64,000 nt of DNA from Serripes groenlandicus. Lineage: Eukaryota; Mollusca; Bivalvia; Cardiida; Cardiidae. The notes under the pieces were generated by a model. The model did not search any database. It saw nothing but the letters and a program-made list of their open reading frames with translations, and was not told where the DNA came from. The stretch spans positions 37,990,696 to 38,054,695 of the forward strand of contig JASEVX010000005.1 of assembly GCA_031761405.1 (NCBI GenBank), written 5' to 3'. The position numbers were made by a program, and so were the translations under genes. Shown here piece by piece: positions 11,971-23,800 of the stretch (position 1 is its first letter; each line of letters opens with the position of its first letter).

Positions 11971-12500
11971 AAGGCTTTGACATATCTTCTGATGATGTTT
12001 TTGCTTACCGAGTCTAGTGCCTCCTTAATCTTCACCCAGCCACCGAACCAACTATTCCTCCATCTTATATTTTTCCCGGAAAAACAACTCCGGGAAAAAC
12101 TATCGTGTTACGGTTAGTCCAAAATTCCCTATGCCGATGGAATAATCCTTTCGCTTCCGAAGTCACATTCTGTTTTGTTTTAGCTTTTTTAATAGGTTGT
12201 AAACAGTTAAGTTGCTAGGACCATGATATGACCATATTACAGGACAATGATCTATGAATTAAAAATGAAATGTAAACAAAATTTAGAACGGCAGATATTT
12301 TAAAAATCATTTATTTAAATCACTCTTTTACACGATGTTTAATGATGCACAGTTAATAAAAATGCGCTTGTTTTCAGGAATTATCTTTATACAGATAATA
12401 TTGTCACGCTGATTAACCAACCTGCTTTTGAGATATAGAATAGGAGTTATTAACGGTATACCGCTCTTTAATACGGATTAAGATAAAGTGGCTGTTTTTT
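11971..12500. other. Linker without recognised features
   Basis: A short perfect dyad, CCCGGAAAAACAACTCCGGG, lies at 12076-12095. Nothing else is recognised; no coding potential. Confidence 0.45.
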
Positions 12501-12504
12501 ACAA

Positions 12505-13170
12505 CACATGTCAACCCTTTACCCAGACTTTCTGTAGATGACTTTCAACTGTATTTCAGTTAGATCATGGTATTTCATTGTAAAGTTACCAATACTAACG
12601 ATTTTATTTACCTTAATACGATAACATATATTTTACCGCATCTATTTGCGTGTAGGATGGAAGCCATTACTATTATTTTTAAAGTGTATGGTATGACGGG
12701 AAACTATTGTGTCCTTTTACCACATACAGACGCTGTCGACGCATCTACAGCAGATGACTTATGAAAACGTTGTGACAAAATGTAAAATTTCTCATGTTAC
12801 CACCATGTTTTCAACGTTATTCAATATTGATTTATGCATTGGGGCTTAACGCGGTTTTTAAATATTTTTCAGTATATCACGAATGCCGATTTACGTACTT
12901 AAGTGTTTTCCAGCTACTAGTTCTACTTATAACATACATCCAAAGCAGCTAGCTGCTTTTCTCCATTGACTGTTACCCAAAGGTGAAACACGAGTGACGC
13001 TTGTCGTCAAACTTCGAAAATGTTGGCGGAGCTGGTATTCGAACTCACAACCCTTGGATTGACAGATTTCGTCGCTACCGACTGAGGTACCGGAGCTCAA
13101 TAATTCAGCTTCTATTTATTGTAATATCACGAAGTTTTGCGTAGATGTTTTATATGTCGTCTGCTGCATA
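12505..13170. mobile_element. Composite of family A MITE relics with a tRNA-like insert
   Basis: Left-end pieces (CAACCCTTTACCCAGACTTT at about 12513 and CATACAGACGCTGTCGACGC at about 12723, with TCTACAGCAGATGAC) and a right-end piece (TATGTCGTCTGCTGCATAC at about 13154) belong to family A. Between them, on the minus strand at 13025-13105, is a tRNA-like block. It has an A-box-like CCTCAGTCGGTAGCG and a B-box-like GAGTTCGAATACC, probably a SINE head. This suggests a SINE inserted into an old MITE. Confidence 0.6.
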
Positions 13171-13223
13171 CATGTATATCAAGTATACATATTCATTGCG
13201 CGGGTCGATCACCCACCGGTTTA

Positions 13224-13462
13224 TAAGTCGCCGGGCAGAAGCCCGTAACTTATATGTTTAATAGCTTTTCGGAAATGACATGGGAGGGCAAGTTATTATT
13301 ATAAATTTTTTTTTTTAAATGTCTTGAACATATCACAATTGTGTTTGTTTAAAAACACTAAGTTATGACACATCTTAAATGAAATAAATAATTCGATGTT
13401 TTAAGTATATGCAGTTTCTTTATTTTGACTCGCAAAAATGTTTTTTTGTCTTATTTACGAAG
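13224..13462 (-). repeat. Long inverted repeat, right arm
   Basis: Reverse-complement partner of 9652-9893, with the same landmarks in opposite order. The CGGGCAGAAGCCCG hairpin is at the inner edge, then GACATGGGAGGG, TGTTTGTTTAAAAACACTAA, CTTTATTTTGACTCGC and TTATTTACGAAGACAAA at the outer edge. A 79-residue minus-strand frame (13420-13659) runs out of it with no recognised domain. Confidence 0.8.
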
Positions 13463-14632
13463 ACAAAAAGAGTCAAAGAGATGTCTTGATTTGTGTAGAA
13501 TTCATTTAATAATGTTAATCCATGTATATCTAAACTAGGAACTGTTTCTAAGCTATATATTGTATCCTGTTGTGTCCTCGTTTCTTGACCTTTAACATCG
13601 ATTTTCGCGCATGCGCGTTTCGATATGAAGAAGATTATTTTATTGGTAGACTTGCGCATGCGCAGAGGCTGCCATAGTCATAGTGAGTTTGAAGTCACGT
13701 GATGTATATGCCCTTCACCACCAACAATAAAGTGCAATTTTTGGTTTGACTAATTTACGAATGCTCACAAAAGCAAACATAGAGTAACGAAAAAAAATCC
13801 GATTATTCAAGCTTATAATAGAAAATAACAAGTCTTGTAAGTGTAAATATCATATTTAAAGTGTACACAATTATTTAGATATCACTACGCCAATATAGCA
13901 CTGCACCGCGCAATTACCCTTTGTAAATTGTAACCCTTTTTTCCCTCTCGGCAGAGATGTAAACATCCACTCGCCCGCTAGCATAAGCGAGTGGAATGAA
14001 GGATCGGCTAGTACGAAATTCTAGGCGCTAGTCCATACATATTCGTTCATGTCCTTATTCATAAAGATAGTATGCATTGCTAAGCCTTTTCTTTCTCTTT
14101 CTCTCAGTCCTTCCTTCGACAACGATTAACGATGACTTTTGGATAGGTGCTTTCGACAAGGTCCGCGTCTAAAGAAACAAATTTCATCAAATGATTTGAG
14201 CGCTTTAAATCACTTGTTTATAAAGCGTTTAGAATACTTTGATTATAATAGGCAGAACGAATAACGAATAAATCTTGCAAGAAATCGATCATTTCTTTCG
14301 GCCAAAATCAGGTAAATGACCCGCGGATATTGGTTGTTACAACATAACTGATTCATCCTTTTATTCTAAATTTGTATTACACAGTTCAAAATTAGATTTT
14401 GACAGTTTGTTCGTTATGATTTTGACGCGATTCAAGATTTTGACGCGATTATTTCGTTCATAGAGTTGATTACTAACAGATGACTAAGTTGATGATGGAA
14501 AGAACATTAACAAGTTAAGTTAAGCTAAAACATGCACAGGCAGGCGAGTGTTTCATTAGGATAAGTGCAACACTCAATTCCCAATCCTGCTTGCCCTTTA
14601 ACAAATCACAACCCACCCCACAATATAAAAAC
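13463..14632. other. 1.2-kb stretch without recognised genes
   Basis: Contains two CGCATGCGC palindromes (13608-13616 and 13653-13662) and an odd block at 13960-14030 where GCGAGTGGA and CTAG-rich words recur. I see no coding signal. Confidence 0.45.
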
Positions 14633-14824
14633 TCTGCAGCAGACGAATTAAAAAAAATCTGAGCAAAGATACAGAAAATCACATTTATTGGAAGTGTAAT
14701 CATTGAATATAGTTGAAAACATTGTTGCAAAAGGAGAAAGCTTGTTATGAGCAATTTCTTCTTCTGCATCAATGTTTTCAAAAGTCGTCGGCTGCAATTA
14801 CGTATGCAAGTGGAAAGGTTTAAA
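14633..14824. mobile_element. Family A MITE relic
   Basis: CTCTGCAGCAGACGAATT at the left, GTTGAAAACATTGTTGCAAA then AGGAGAAAGC in the middle, AAAAGTCGTCGGCTGCAATT at the right, and GTGGAAAGGTTTAA at the end. The terminal CCCTTT at the left is lost. Frames on the minus strand here are not genes. Confidence 0.75.
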
Positions 14825-15535
14825 TAAGAAACACTTTTTCAAATGATAGTCAGTTGGCTATTCTAGTATATAATGTCCGTCTTAAATAATAATGACAAAA
14901 CTTTCAAAAAACAAGAAAAAGATCTTTTACAATTTAATTGAAAACATATTTAATCAAAGTTGGGAAAGTTGTCCCTTTCCGTGCTTTTTTATGAGAGTTC
15001 AAATCACAAGCAAAACTTATGGGACAGAGTTGACAAATAACACATTGACACAATTTCAGATTTAGGCTTTGTTTCTGTCAAACTGCTGAAGAAGACAACA
15101 CTGAGACACACATTTTGATTAAAAGTTTATTTAAAAAAAGGAATAATTTTATTTATGATAAACAACATAACAATGATGGTGTAGAAAATACATGTCAACA
15201 ATACATTTTTCAATTTGTACATTCATTGCACAGACCAAATCTTAGCAAGATTGAAATTATGGACCTCTCAGCACATTTTTTTCTCAATTCATTACTTCTT
15301 GGCAGGATTTTACTGCTAAAATTGATGATTTTTTTTTATTTTTGGCCGGATTGCTTTAGCAATTCCGGTCTATAGATTGGCGATGTCTGTCTCTCCGTCT
15401 GTCTGTTCGTCAACATTTTGGTTAAAGTTTCAGGTTGAGGCAAAATCTCAGCACTGGAAAGGGTTACACACTTGAAACTTTGCCTGAAGGTAGCCGGTAA
15501 AATAAATATTCATATATGCACTTCTGTATCTCTTC
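14825..15535. other. Linker with a dispersed-repeat fragment
   Basis: 15346-15440 (GGCCGGATTGCTTTAGCAAT then CCGGTCTATAGATTGGCGAT, followed by TCTGTCTGT) resembles the start of a dispersed repeat with a CGTCTGTCTG-type pyrimidine leader. The rest is AT-rich and unremarkable. Confidence 0.45.
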
Positions 15536-15539
15536 TTAA

Positions 15540-15761
15540 CCCTTTCCCTCATATAGACGCTTTCTGACGCCTCTGCAACAGACGGCGTTTTCAAAACATA
15601 GTGACAAAATAAGAAATTGCACAAAACGTGCAATTTCTCCTTTTGCTACAATGTTTTCAACTTTTTGTCATAGGTTATCCATTAAATTATAGAGATTTTC
15701 TATGTTTTGACAAAATAGGTTCAAAGTCGTCTGCTGCAGAATTGTCGTATGAGAGAAAGGG
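15540..15761. mobile_element. piggyBac-type MITE, family A (intact copy)
   Basis: 222 bp, the same length as the copy at 1714-1935, flanked by TTAA at 15536-15539 and 15762-15765. Ends are CCCTTTCCCTCATATAGACG and CGTATGAGAGAAAGGG. The subterminal pair CTCTGCAACAGACGG / CGTCTGCTGCAG is present. The central hairpin is perfect: GAAATTGCAC, loop AAAAC, GTGCAATTTC. It encodes no protein. Confidence 0.93.
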
Positions 15762-16854
15762 TTAAACGATCGCAATTCTACCTTCAGTACTTTGTACTTT
15801 GATTTTAGATAAGTAACAACATAAACTGATAACATAAATAAAAATAAGAAATATTTTGAAAATATGTCCCAAAGATATGCCTGATTATCGGTTGTGACGT
15901 CAAAACGCTTTCTCCCCAGTTCATGACCTTGTTTCATATTGCAAAAATATAAAAGAAAGTAACCGGAAGTAAAATGTATACTTAGAAAAGCGCTTCCATG
16001 ACATTGACGAGTTATGCAGACAAAAAATGTCGCTCGAAAAATTGATTTCTTATACGTCACGATACGAAGACTTAAATCATTTTATTTAACACAAAATATA
16101 AATTCACATAAAAGATAATATAAAAATGCCCTTTTCTCTCTCCAATGCAGTGGAATAAAACATGCACTAAAGCTTTGCCTGATTTTTTATTCACTTTCTT
16201 CGATGTCACAACAACTCTGATAAACAATAATTTTAGAAATAAACGGAAAATCTTGTCTTCGTACCCAATTAATTTCGTATGTGCCTCCTTTTATAGTAAT
16301 GGCACTCGCATTAGTCCTTAATGAAGACATTATGTGTATGTTTAGACTACTGAAAGTCAAGAATGCATGTGTGTTAAAAAATAATTTTATGCAGTCTTTT
16401 CCGGCGACATTGATGCCTTGCATCAACTTTCTCTTGAGATGTAACTTGGATCTGTTAACGATAGTCGACGTATCAGATGGCAATTTTACGATACACCAGT
16501 TTTTTCCATGATGTTTTATTTTACTGTATGCATATCTAAACGAAGTTCACTATGCACAAGTACAAAATATAACCTATAAATGAGCCGTGTTAGGGGGTAT
16601 TGATGCCACTTTGACCAGTAAAGTGAATGAACACCAGCAACCTGTTGCAGCCTGTTATACAGTCATAAATGGCAACATCACAACATCAACAGAAACGTTG
16701 ACCCCCTCATTTAATGCAAAAATAACTTCGATGCCAAATCAACAATGCCCAAAGTCACCAGACACTGCTAAAGTCTTAATTTGTATGGCCATAAATATTG
16801 TTAATGTTTAATGCCAATAAATATTATGTTATGTTTTGTTATATTATGTCTACT
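15762..16854. other. 1.1-kb stretch without an assignable gene
   Basis: Open frames reach 130 residues (15668-16060, minus) and 98 residues (16187-16483, minus), but neither has a recognised domain. The first runs into the MITE. The second includes the peptide KLMQGINVAG, which recurs as KLMQRINVAG on the plus strand at about 8385-8415. This hints at a dispersed, once-coding fragment. I cannot name it. Confidence 0.4.
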
Positions 16855-17015
16855 AAGGGGATAATGTCGGCCTTCATCAATTAGGTGAAGGGGATAATGT
16901 CCACGTTCATCAATTAGGTGAAGCTGATAACGTAACATGTGAACGGGCTAATGTCCGCCTATGCACTTTTTTACGAAGGGGATAATGTCCGTAGGGGCTA
17001 ATGTCCGCCATTCGT
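16855..17015. repeat. GGGGATAATGTCC tandem motif
   Basis: GGGGATAATGTC or GGGCTAATGTCCGC occurs at least five times. Two copies also share TTCATCAATTAGGTGAAG, giving a ~42-bp unit at 16857 and 16899. Later copies are shorter, with spacings of about 35 and 17. The block ends in a family A right-end piece (TCGTCTGCTGCTGATTAGT) at 17013. Confidence 0.75.
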
Positions 17016-17673
17016 CTGCTGCTGATTAGTTGTAAGTGGGAAAAAATTAAAATATTTTTCTTTTCAATGAACCTACCTAAAATAAACGTTTTCTATGAAA
17101 AGATCTCCAGTTAATACAAATAAGGATACGGGTTTAATACACCCCAAGGACCAGCCCATTGAAAACATTTCGGTGCTTAACAAAGGCTTAATTATGTTCA
17201 AGTGCATATAATGCACAACACCGTCAAAACACTTCAATTCATGTTCAAAACAGACAATCGACGGACTCTACGCTAAATTTACGAGACGTTTCTAAAATTG
17301 ATCTTGATTACCGAGCGTCACAGTTATAATAATAACTTATAACAGATGTTCTCGTGCCTAGGCATACGCAGTCTATTTCTACTTTAACATTAACCGCGTC
17401 AATCGACTTGGGGCCTTATTGACAGCCCAACGTGGAATCATTCTTCCGATTAATCTGAAGCCTTTTCAGCAAAGGACTTTTGAAAACATTTTGACAAATA
17501 GAGAAATTGCTCACTACAGATGTGTTGTATGTGGGAAAGGTTTAATATATATATAACATTTTGGCCAAAAGTGAAGACACTGGTGAGACTGTGCAGATGC
17601 ATTAAGAGCCAACATCGCTAGACACGGCGCATGTGTGTTTAGACTCCTTCTATTTTTCACTGTCTATCTGTCG
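17016..17673. other. Linker with a family A MITE end
   Basis: 17465-17541 carries CAGCAAAGGACTTTTGAAAA, ATTTTGACAAATAGAGAAAT and TTGTATGTGGGAAAGGTTTAA-like right-end sequence of the family A MITE. The rest is unremarkable. Confidence 0.55.
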
Positions 17674-19335
<1,662 letters not shown>

Positions 19336-19349
19336 TCTGTTAAGAATTA

Positions 19350-20570
19350 GTTAACATTTGTGTATTGATAACTCCTTGTAACTTTTAGCTGAAATAAATA
19401 TATTTTTACATAACGATATTTTTATTACAAAACGGGTTCAGTCCCGAAAAGCGTTATTACAAAACGGTTTCCTGATATTCATGTATGATTACCCCACGAT
19501 TTCATCAACACCCTACTGAAATAAGTATCATTTAACATCTGTGTATAGATTCCTTGTACATTATAGCTGAAATACACATTTATTTTATCTTCCGATATTT
19601 GTTATTACAAAACGGGTTGAGCCTCACAATGTGGTATTAAACAACGGTTCTTGGTACTTATGTATGTATTATGCAGTTTTTCGTTATTAACGTTCTGACT
19701 TTTTAACATTTTTACATAGGATTCTTGTAATATTTAATAGAACATTTCAGTTTAATTGAGTTTTGGAAATTTGTTTTACAAAACGGGTTGAGTCTGAAAA
19801 TGCGGTATTACAAAACGGGTTCTCGATATACATGTATGGTTCACGCGCGATCGCATTACCATTTGTCAGAAATGTTTGTCATTATTGTTTTGATTCGGAA
19901 CGGAGTCTTTATATTCATGTATCTTTCACATGCGATTTCATCAATACCCTACTGAAATTAGTATTATTTAACATCTTGTTAGTTGTACATTATTGCTGAA
20001 ATAAACATATTTTTACATACCCGATATTTTTATTACAAATTGGGTGGAGTCTCAAAAAGGGGTATTACAAAACGGGTTCTCGACAATCATGTATGTATTA
20101 TGCTATTTTCCATTACCTACATTCTAAAAAAAGACTTTTAACATTTGTACACAGGTTTATTGTAATTTTAAGATGAACATTTCAGTTTAATTGGCATTTG
20201 AAGATTTTATTACAACAACAAGTCTTAAAAAGTGGTATTAACCTACAACGGGTCCTTGATGTTTATGTATGTTTCATGCACTATTCTTCTGAAATAAGTA
20301 TTGAACATTTGTGTATTGATTCCTTGTCAAGTAAAGCTGAAAGAACAGATTGTAACATTTGCGATGTTTTTTATTACAAAACGGGTTGAGTCTCTTGAAT
20401 TGGTATTACAAAACGGGTTCTTGCTATTCTTGTATGTATTATGCAATGTTTCTGTCTTAACCTTCTGAAATAAGACATTATTAATATTGGTACATAAGTT
20501 TCTTTAAATTTTAGGTTAAAATATACAGATTAAATCAACTTTAAGCATTTTATTACAAAACGTGTTGCTG
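19350..20570. repeat. ~175-bp satellite with a doubled ATTACAAAACGGGTT motif
   Basis: About seven monomers of 170-180 bp. Each holds two direct copies of ATTACAAAACGGGTT about 32 bases apart, separated by GAGTCT...GGT. After that comes TTCATGTATG, then GAAATAAGT and AACATTTGTGTA. Monomer anchors lie near 19424, 19604, 19775, 20032, 20205, 20372 and 20552. One monomer around 19886 is damaged. Two monomer types seem to alternate (one with GAAATAAATATATTTTTACAT, one with CATTTCAGTTTAATTG), suggesting a ~350-bp higher-order dimer. It abuts the CT microsatellite. Confidence 0.9.
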
Positions 20571-20738
20571 TTTCATGTTTTACAATTTAAAAACCAGCAC
20601 AGGAGATAGGGGTCCAAGTGAAGATATTGTTGGATGGGAAGATATTGTTCATTTTGGAGCAATTACAACATTCCGACAATGTATTCAGATTAGACACATC
20701 AAACAAGTCATTTACATCAGAGAAGCGGCTAAACTTAA

Positions 20739-20930
20739 CCCGTTCCAACATACATCAAACATACATCAAACCTGCAGCAAATAACATTGACACTGTTAAG
20801 GTAAAAAATATAGGGAAAGCCAAAGTTTAATTAATGAATAGAATTGGAAACATTGTGACAAAAGGAAAACATACTGATCATGAGCAAGTGGTCCTTTTCA
20901 TATGCGTCAACAATATTAACTCAAAATGCC
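20739..20930. mobile_element. Family A MITE relic
   Basis: TTAA at 20735-20738 is followed by CCCGTTCCAACATACATC, then CCTGCAGCAAATAACATTGA, GAAACATTGTGACAAAAGGA, and TGATCATGAGCAAG. The right end is not clear. Confidence 0.65.
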
Positions 20931-21264
20931 TTTAACCTTCCTATGTCTTTCCTTGAATTCGTTAAAGCAGCATATCAAGTAAATAGATAAATAAAGGTAG
21001 CCAGTTGCCTTGGACGATTGTTGGGTAGAGTATTGTTTCTAGAAAGTCAGGAGGGAATGTTAGGTGAACTGAAATTCCATTGCAAATAATGTTGACCTCA
21101 AATCAATCAATCAACCGTGGTAAGAGTCAGTTTCCAATTATATTTATTACTAGTTTACAAATAACTGGCAATTGTAAAAAGATTATCAGAACTTTATTCA
21201 ATGCCTTCTAGTGTTGTCTTCCATCAACATCCCTGAACATATCACAGTCTGTTACACCCCTGAC
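20931..21264. other. Linker, nothing recognised
   Basis: No coding, RNA or element ends seen. Confidence 0.45.
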
Positions 21265-21500
21265 CGTATCCGCCGTTGTCGAGTGGTTAGCGTCGGGGAT
21301 TTGAAACCGGGCGTGCCGGGTTCGATCTCTAATCGCGGCACGACGGTCATGGTAGAATGCCCTCGGTCAAAGCACATTTTCTAGCCTAGTACTAGTTTGT
21401 TAACCCAAGGATCATGAATAAGTGAACTGTAAGTGATATAACTTAAATAATGTCGAAAGCGGCGTAAAACCCCAATAAAAAAAATTAAACAAACTAATTA
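21265..21500 (+). mobile_element. tRNA-derived SINE (near full length)
   Basis: The head has an A-box-like TGTCGAGTGGTTAGCG and a B box GGGTTCGATCTC, followed by GCGGCACGACGGTCATGG. The 3' tail reads GTGATATAACTTAAATAATG then TCGAAAGCGGCGTAAAACCC, and it ends in an A-rich stretch. The head matches a minus-strand copy at 45085-45180, and the tail matches the split SINE at 4265-6801. The anticodon arm does not fold, so it is a SINE and not a working tRNA. I saw no clear target duplication. Confidence 0.85.
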
Positions 21501-22284
21501 AGCTTAAATACATGATAAATTTAAGTGTTTTTTTGATATATTTTTCTTGTTTGGGGACTGATACTGCTTAATTAAATGATCTAAATTTCACACGACCTAG
21601 GCTTTGCATATTAACATATTAAATGTTTACTCGAAATAGGTACCGCCTATAATCATAGTAAAACCTATCTATGAAATGACAACGAAAATCATTTTTATTC
21701 ACATGACGTAACACAAAAAGAAATTCGGGTTTCCCAAAGCTATTTTAATTTCGTCAGTAAACCATATAACAATGCCCCCAATAATTATGCCGAGGTCATA
21801 TTCAGCTTAGTTATGGAGTTTATTTAAAGTGATTATAAATAAACACTCATGAGATATTTTATTTATCACATAAAGTTACTTATGAGGCGTATTTCGATAA
21901 AATGTACTTAGCGTTTACAATAGTTATATCAAACCGCTTACGTGACGTCATTTTCCTAGTATTCGGTCATGTTATATTACACACGTTATATATATATATA
22001 TATATACGCTACGAGTCGTGCAACCCATTTATCGCTCCGGCAACGTTATAGTTCTTTTATTATATATCGTACCTACGATCTGTGAAGAGCGAAAAAAGTA
22101 ACAAATATACAGATTCAATTTTTTTTATTAGGAAAACAATTTTGTAATCCTGAAATAAAAAGATGACAAATATTTACTACACTACTTAGGCCACGTCCCT
22201 AGAAAGTATTATAATACGTAGATCTCGCCCAATAACATTATTAAATTAAATTTCCATTGTTTTGTGGGAGAAAATAAGAACACA
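21501..22284. other. AT-rich linker
   Basis: Contains a (TA) microsatellite at 21988-22006 and no recognisable gene or element end. Confidence 0.5.
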
Positions 22285-22690
22285 ATCTTTATTTGCTAGT
22301 TTGTATTACATTTGACGCTAGTAGGTTTTCGATACAATAGAAACGATTTTCCTTAAAAGTACTGGTTGTCTGCATATTTTACTAAGAAGCGTAGACTCAA
22401 AACCTGAACCTCGCTGAAAGTAGATGCGCATTGTCTGACGTCACAATTCTGTATTTTTACTAGGTGGGATACGCAAGCTTTATTTGCGGGTTTTATTAAA
22501 TTTGACGCTATATTTTCGATACATACAATAGAAACAATATTCCTAAATATTACTGGTTGTCTGCATATTTTTCTATGTAGCTCATGTTCAAAGCGGGAAC
22601 CTCTCTAAAAGAAGTCCGCGTACTGTCTGACGTCACAATCTTGTATTTTCACCGGGTGTGGATACGGCATTTTAATTTGTCGTGTCTGAA
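22285..22690. repeat. ~192-bp tandem duplication
   Basis: Two direct copies, about 22288-22478 and 22479-22668. They share CTTTATTTGC, AATTTGACGCTA, TTTTCGATACA, ACTGGTTGTCTGCATATTTT and GTCTGACGTCACAAT. A partial third start (GGATACGGCATTTTAATTTG) follows. No coding content. Confidence 0.88.
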
Positions 22691-22719
22691 CTGCGCATGT
22701 CAATCTGCATGTATTGCCA

Positions 22720-23800
22720 CCGGAAAATGAACAGACAAATAATGAGACTTATTATTACAAAATCATTTTTGATATTTTTTATTACAAAATCGTCTTTTTA
22801 TGTCTTTCTATGTCTAAAATGTCTTTTCATTACATAATAAATTTTCAATATTTCATTTGTCTTTATATTACAAAATCAACTTTTAGTTTTTCAAATGTCT
22901 TTTATAACTAAATAAACTCACAACATCAACTTTCAAGATATCATTTATCGTTTTATAACGAAATGCATATGACTTTAAATTACAAAACCAACATATTGAC
23001 ATTAACTTGACGAAAGACAAACAATTTTTTTCGATGGGGTGGAGCTTTACTGGTCCTTTGGGGCCTCTTGTTTTAGCTTACCTGACGGCAAAGGGATTTA
23101 TTGTGGTAGGCATGACAAATCCCATTTCATTACTCAGGTGAGCGATTCAGGGCCATCATGGACCTCTTGTTTATTTCCCTTTATTGTACAAACATCTTTT
23201 TATATCTAAGATGTCTTTTTTAATTCAAAATCAGCTTTTAATATTTAAATGCATTTCTATATCTTTATAACGAAATGAACTTTCAATGTTTGTTATCACT
23301 TTTCATTAAAAACAATCAACGTTTTAAATCCATCAATGAGTTACCATAATGCATCTCGAAAACAGGCGACCCAGACACATTCGATATCCCAGACAGGTTA
23401 TCTATTTAAGCCAGCGACAAAGTGATAGATAACACAGCAGGGCACTCGTCTTGAATCACATGCTCTAAGAAAATACTTGTTCGTTCCTTGCCGAACGGTA
23501 GGCGCCCAGGTTTTAGACCGAAGACCCTAGATCCCGGTGTATAGCGAAATTTTAGAAACCGTGACAATCATTCACAGCTTTTATGGCGTTTGTGTTGCAC
23601 TTCCGATGCGCCTGCGCTTTATACGAAAAATCAACTTGCTCACATTATGCCATATTTCTCACGTGACAACGGTACTGGTTTAAGAGATGACTTAAATTTT
23701 TGTTCGTATTTAAGCTGGTCCATTCGAACATTTTGTGAACAGTATAGTTCTAGATCAGTGTGTGCATCCACAGTATAATCATGATCATAACAGTTTATTG
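22720..23800. repeat. Segmental duplication, copy 1 (AT minisatellite plus 400-bp block)
   Basis: The left part (22740-23340) repeats a ~38-bp AT-rich unit (TTACAAAATCAACTTTTA then ATATTTCATATGTCTTT). At 23031-23165 is the end of a dispersed repeat (GGTCCTTTGGGGCCTCTTG and CAGGGCCATCATGGACCTCT). At 23340-23800 is a block that recurs at 38600-39030, with AACACAGCAGGGCACTCG, TGAATCACATGCTCTA and TTGTGAACAGTATAGTTC. The same three parts in the same order occur at about 37440-39035, with copy 2 longer in the middle. It includes a tRNA-like SINE head at about 23440-23550. Confidence 0.82.

Noticed and set aside
13025..13105. A tRNA gene on the minus strand
   Set aside because: The D-arm and T-arm words are there, but acceptor and anticodon stems do not close; more likely a SINE head.
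15668..16060. A 130-residue minus-strand frame
   Set aside because: It enters the family A MITE and shows no recognisable domain; I cannot support it as a gene.
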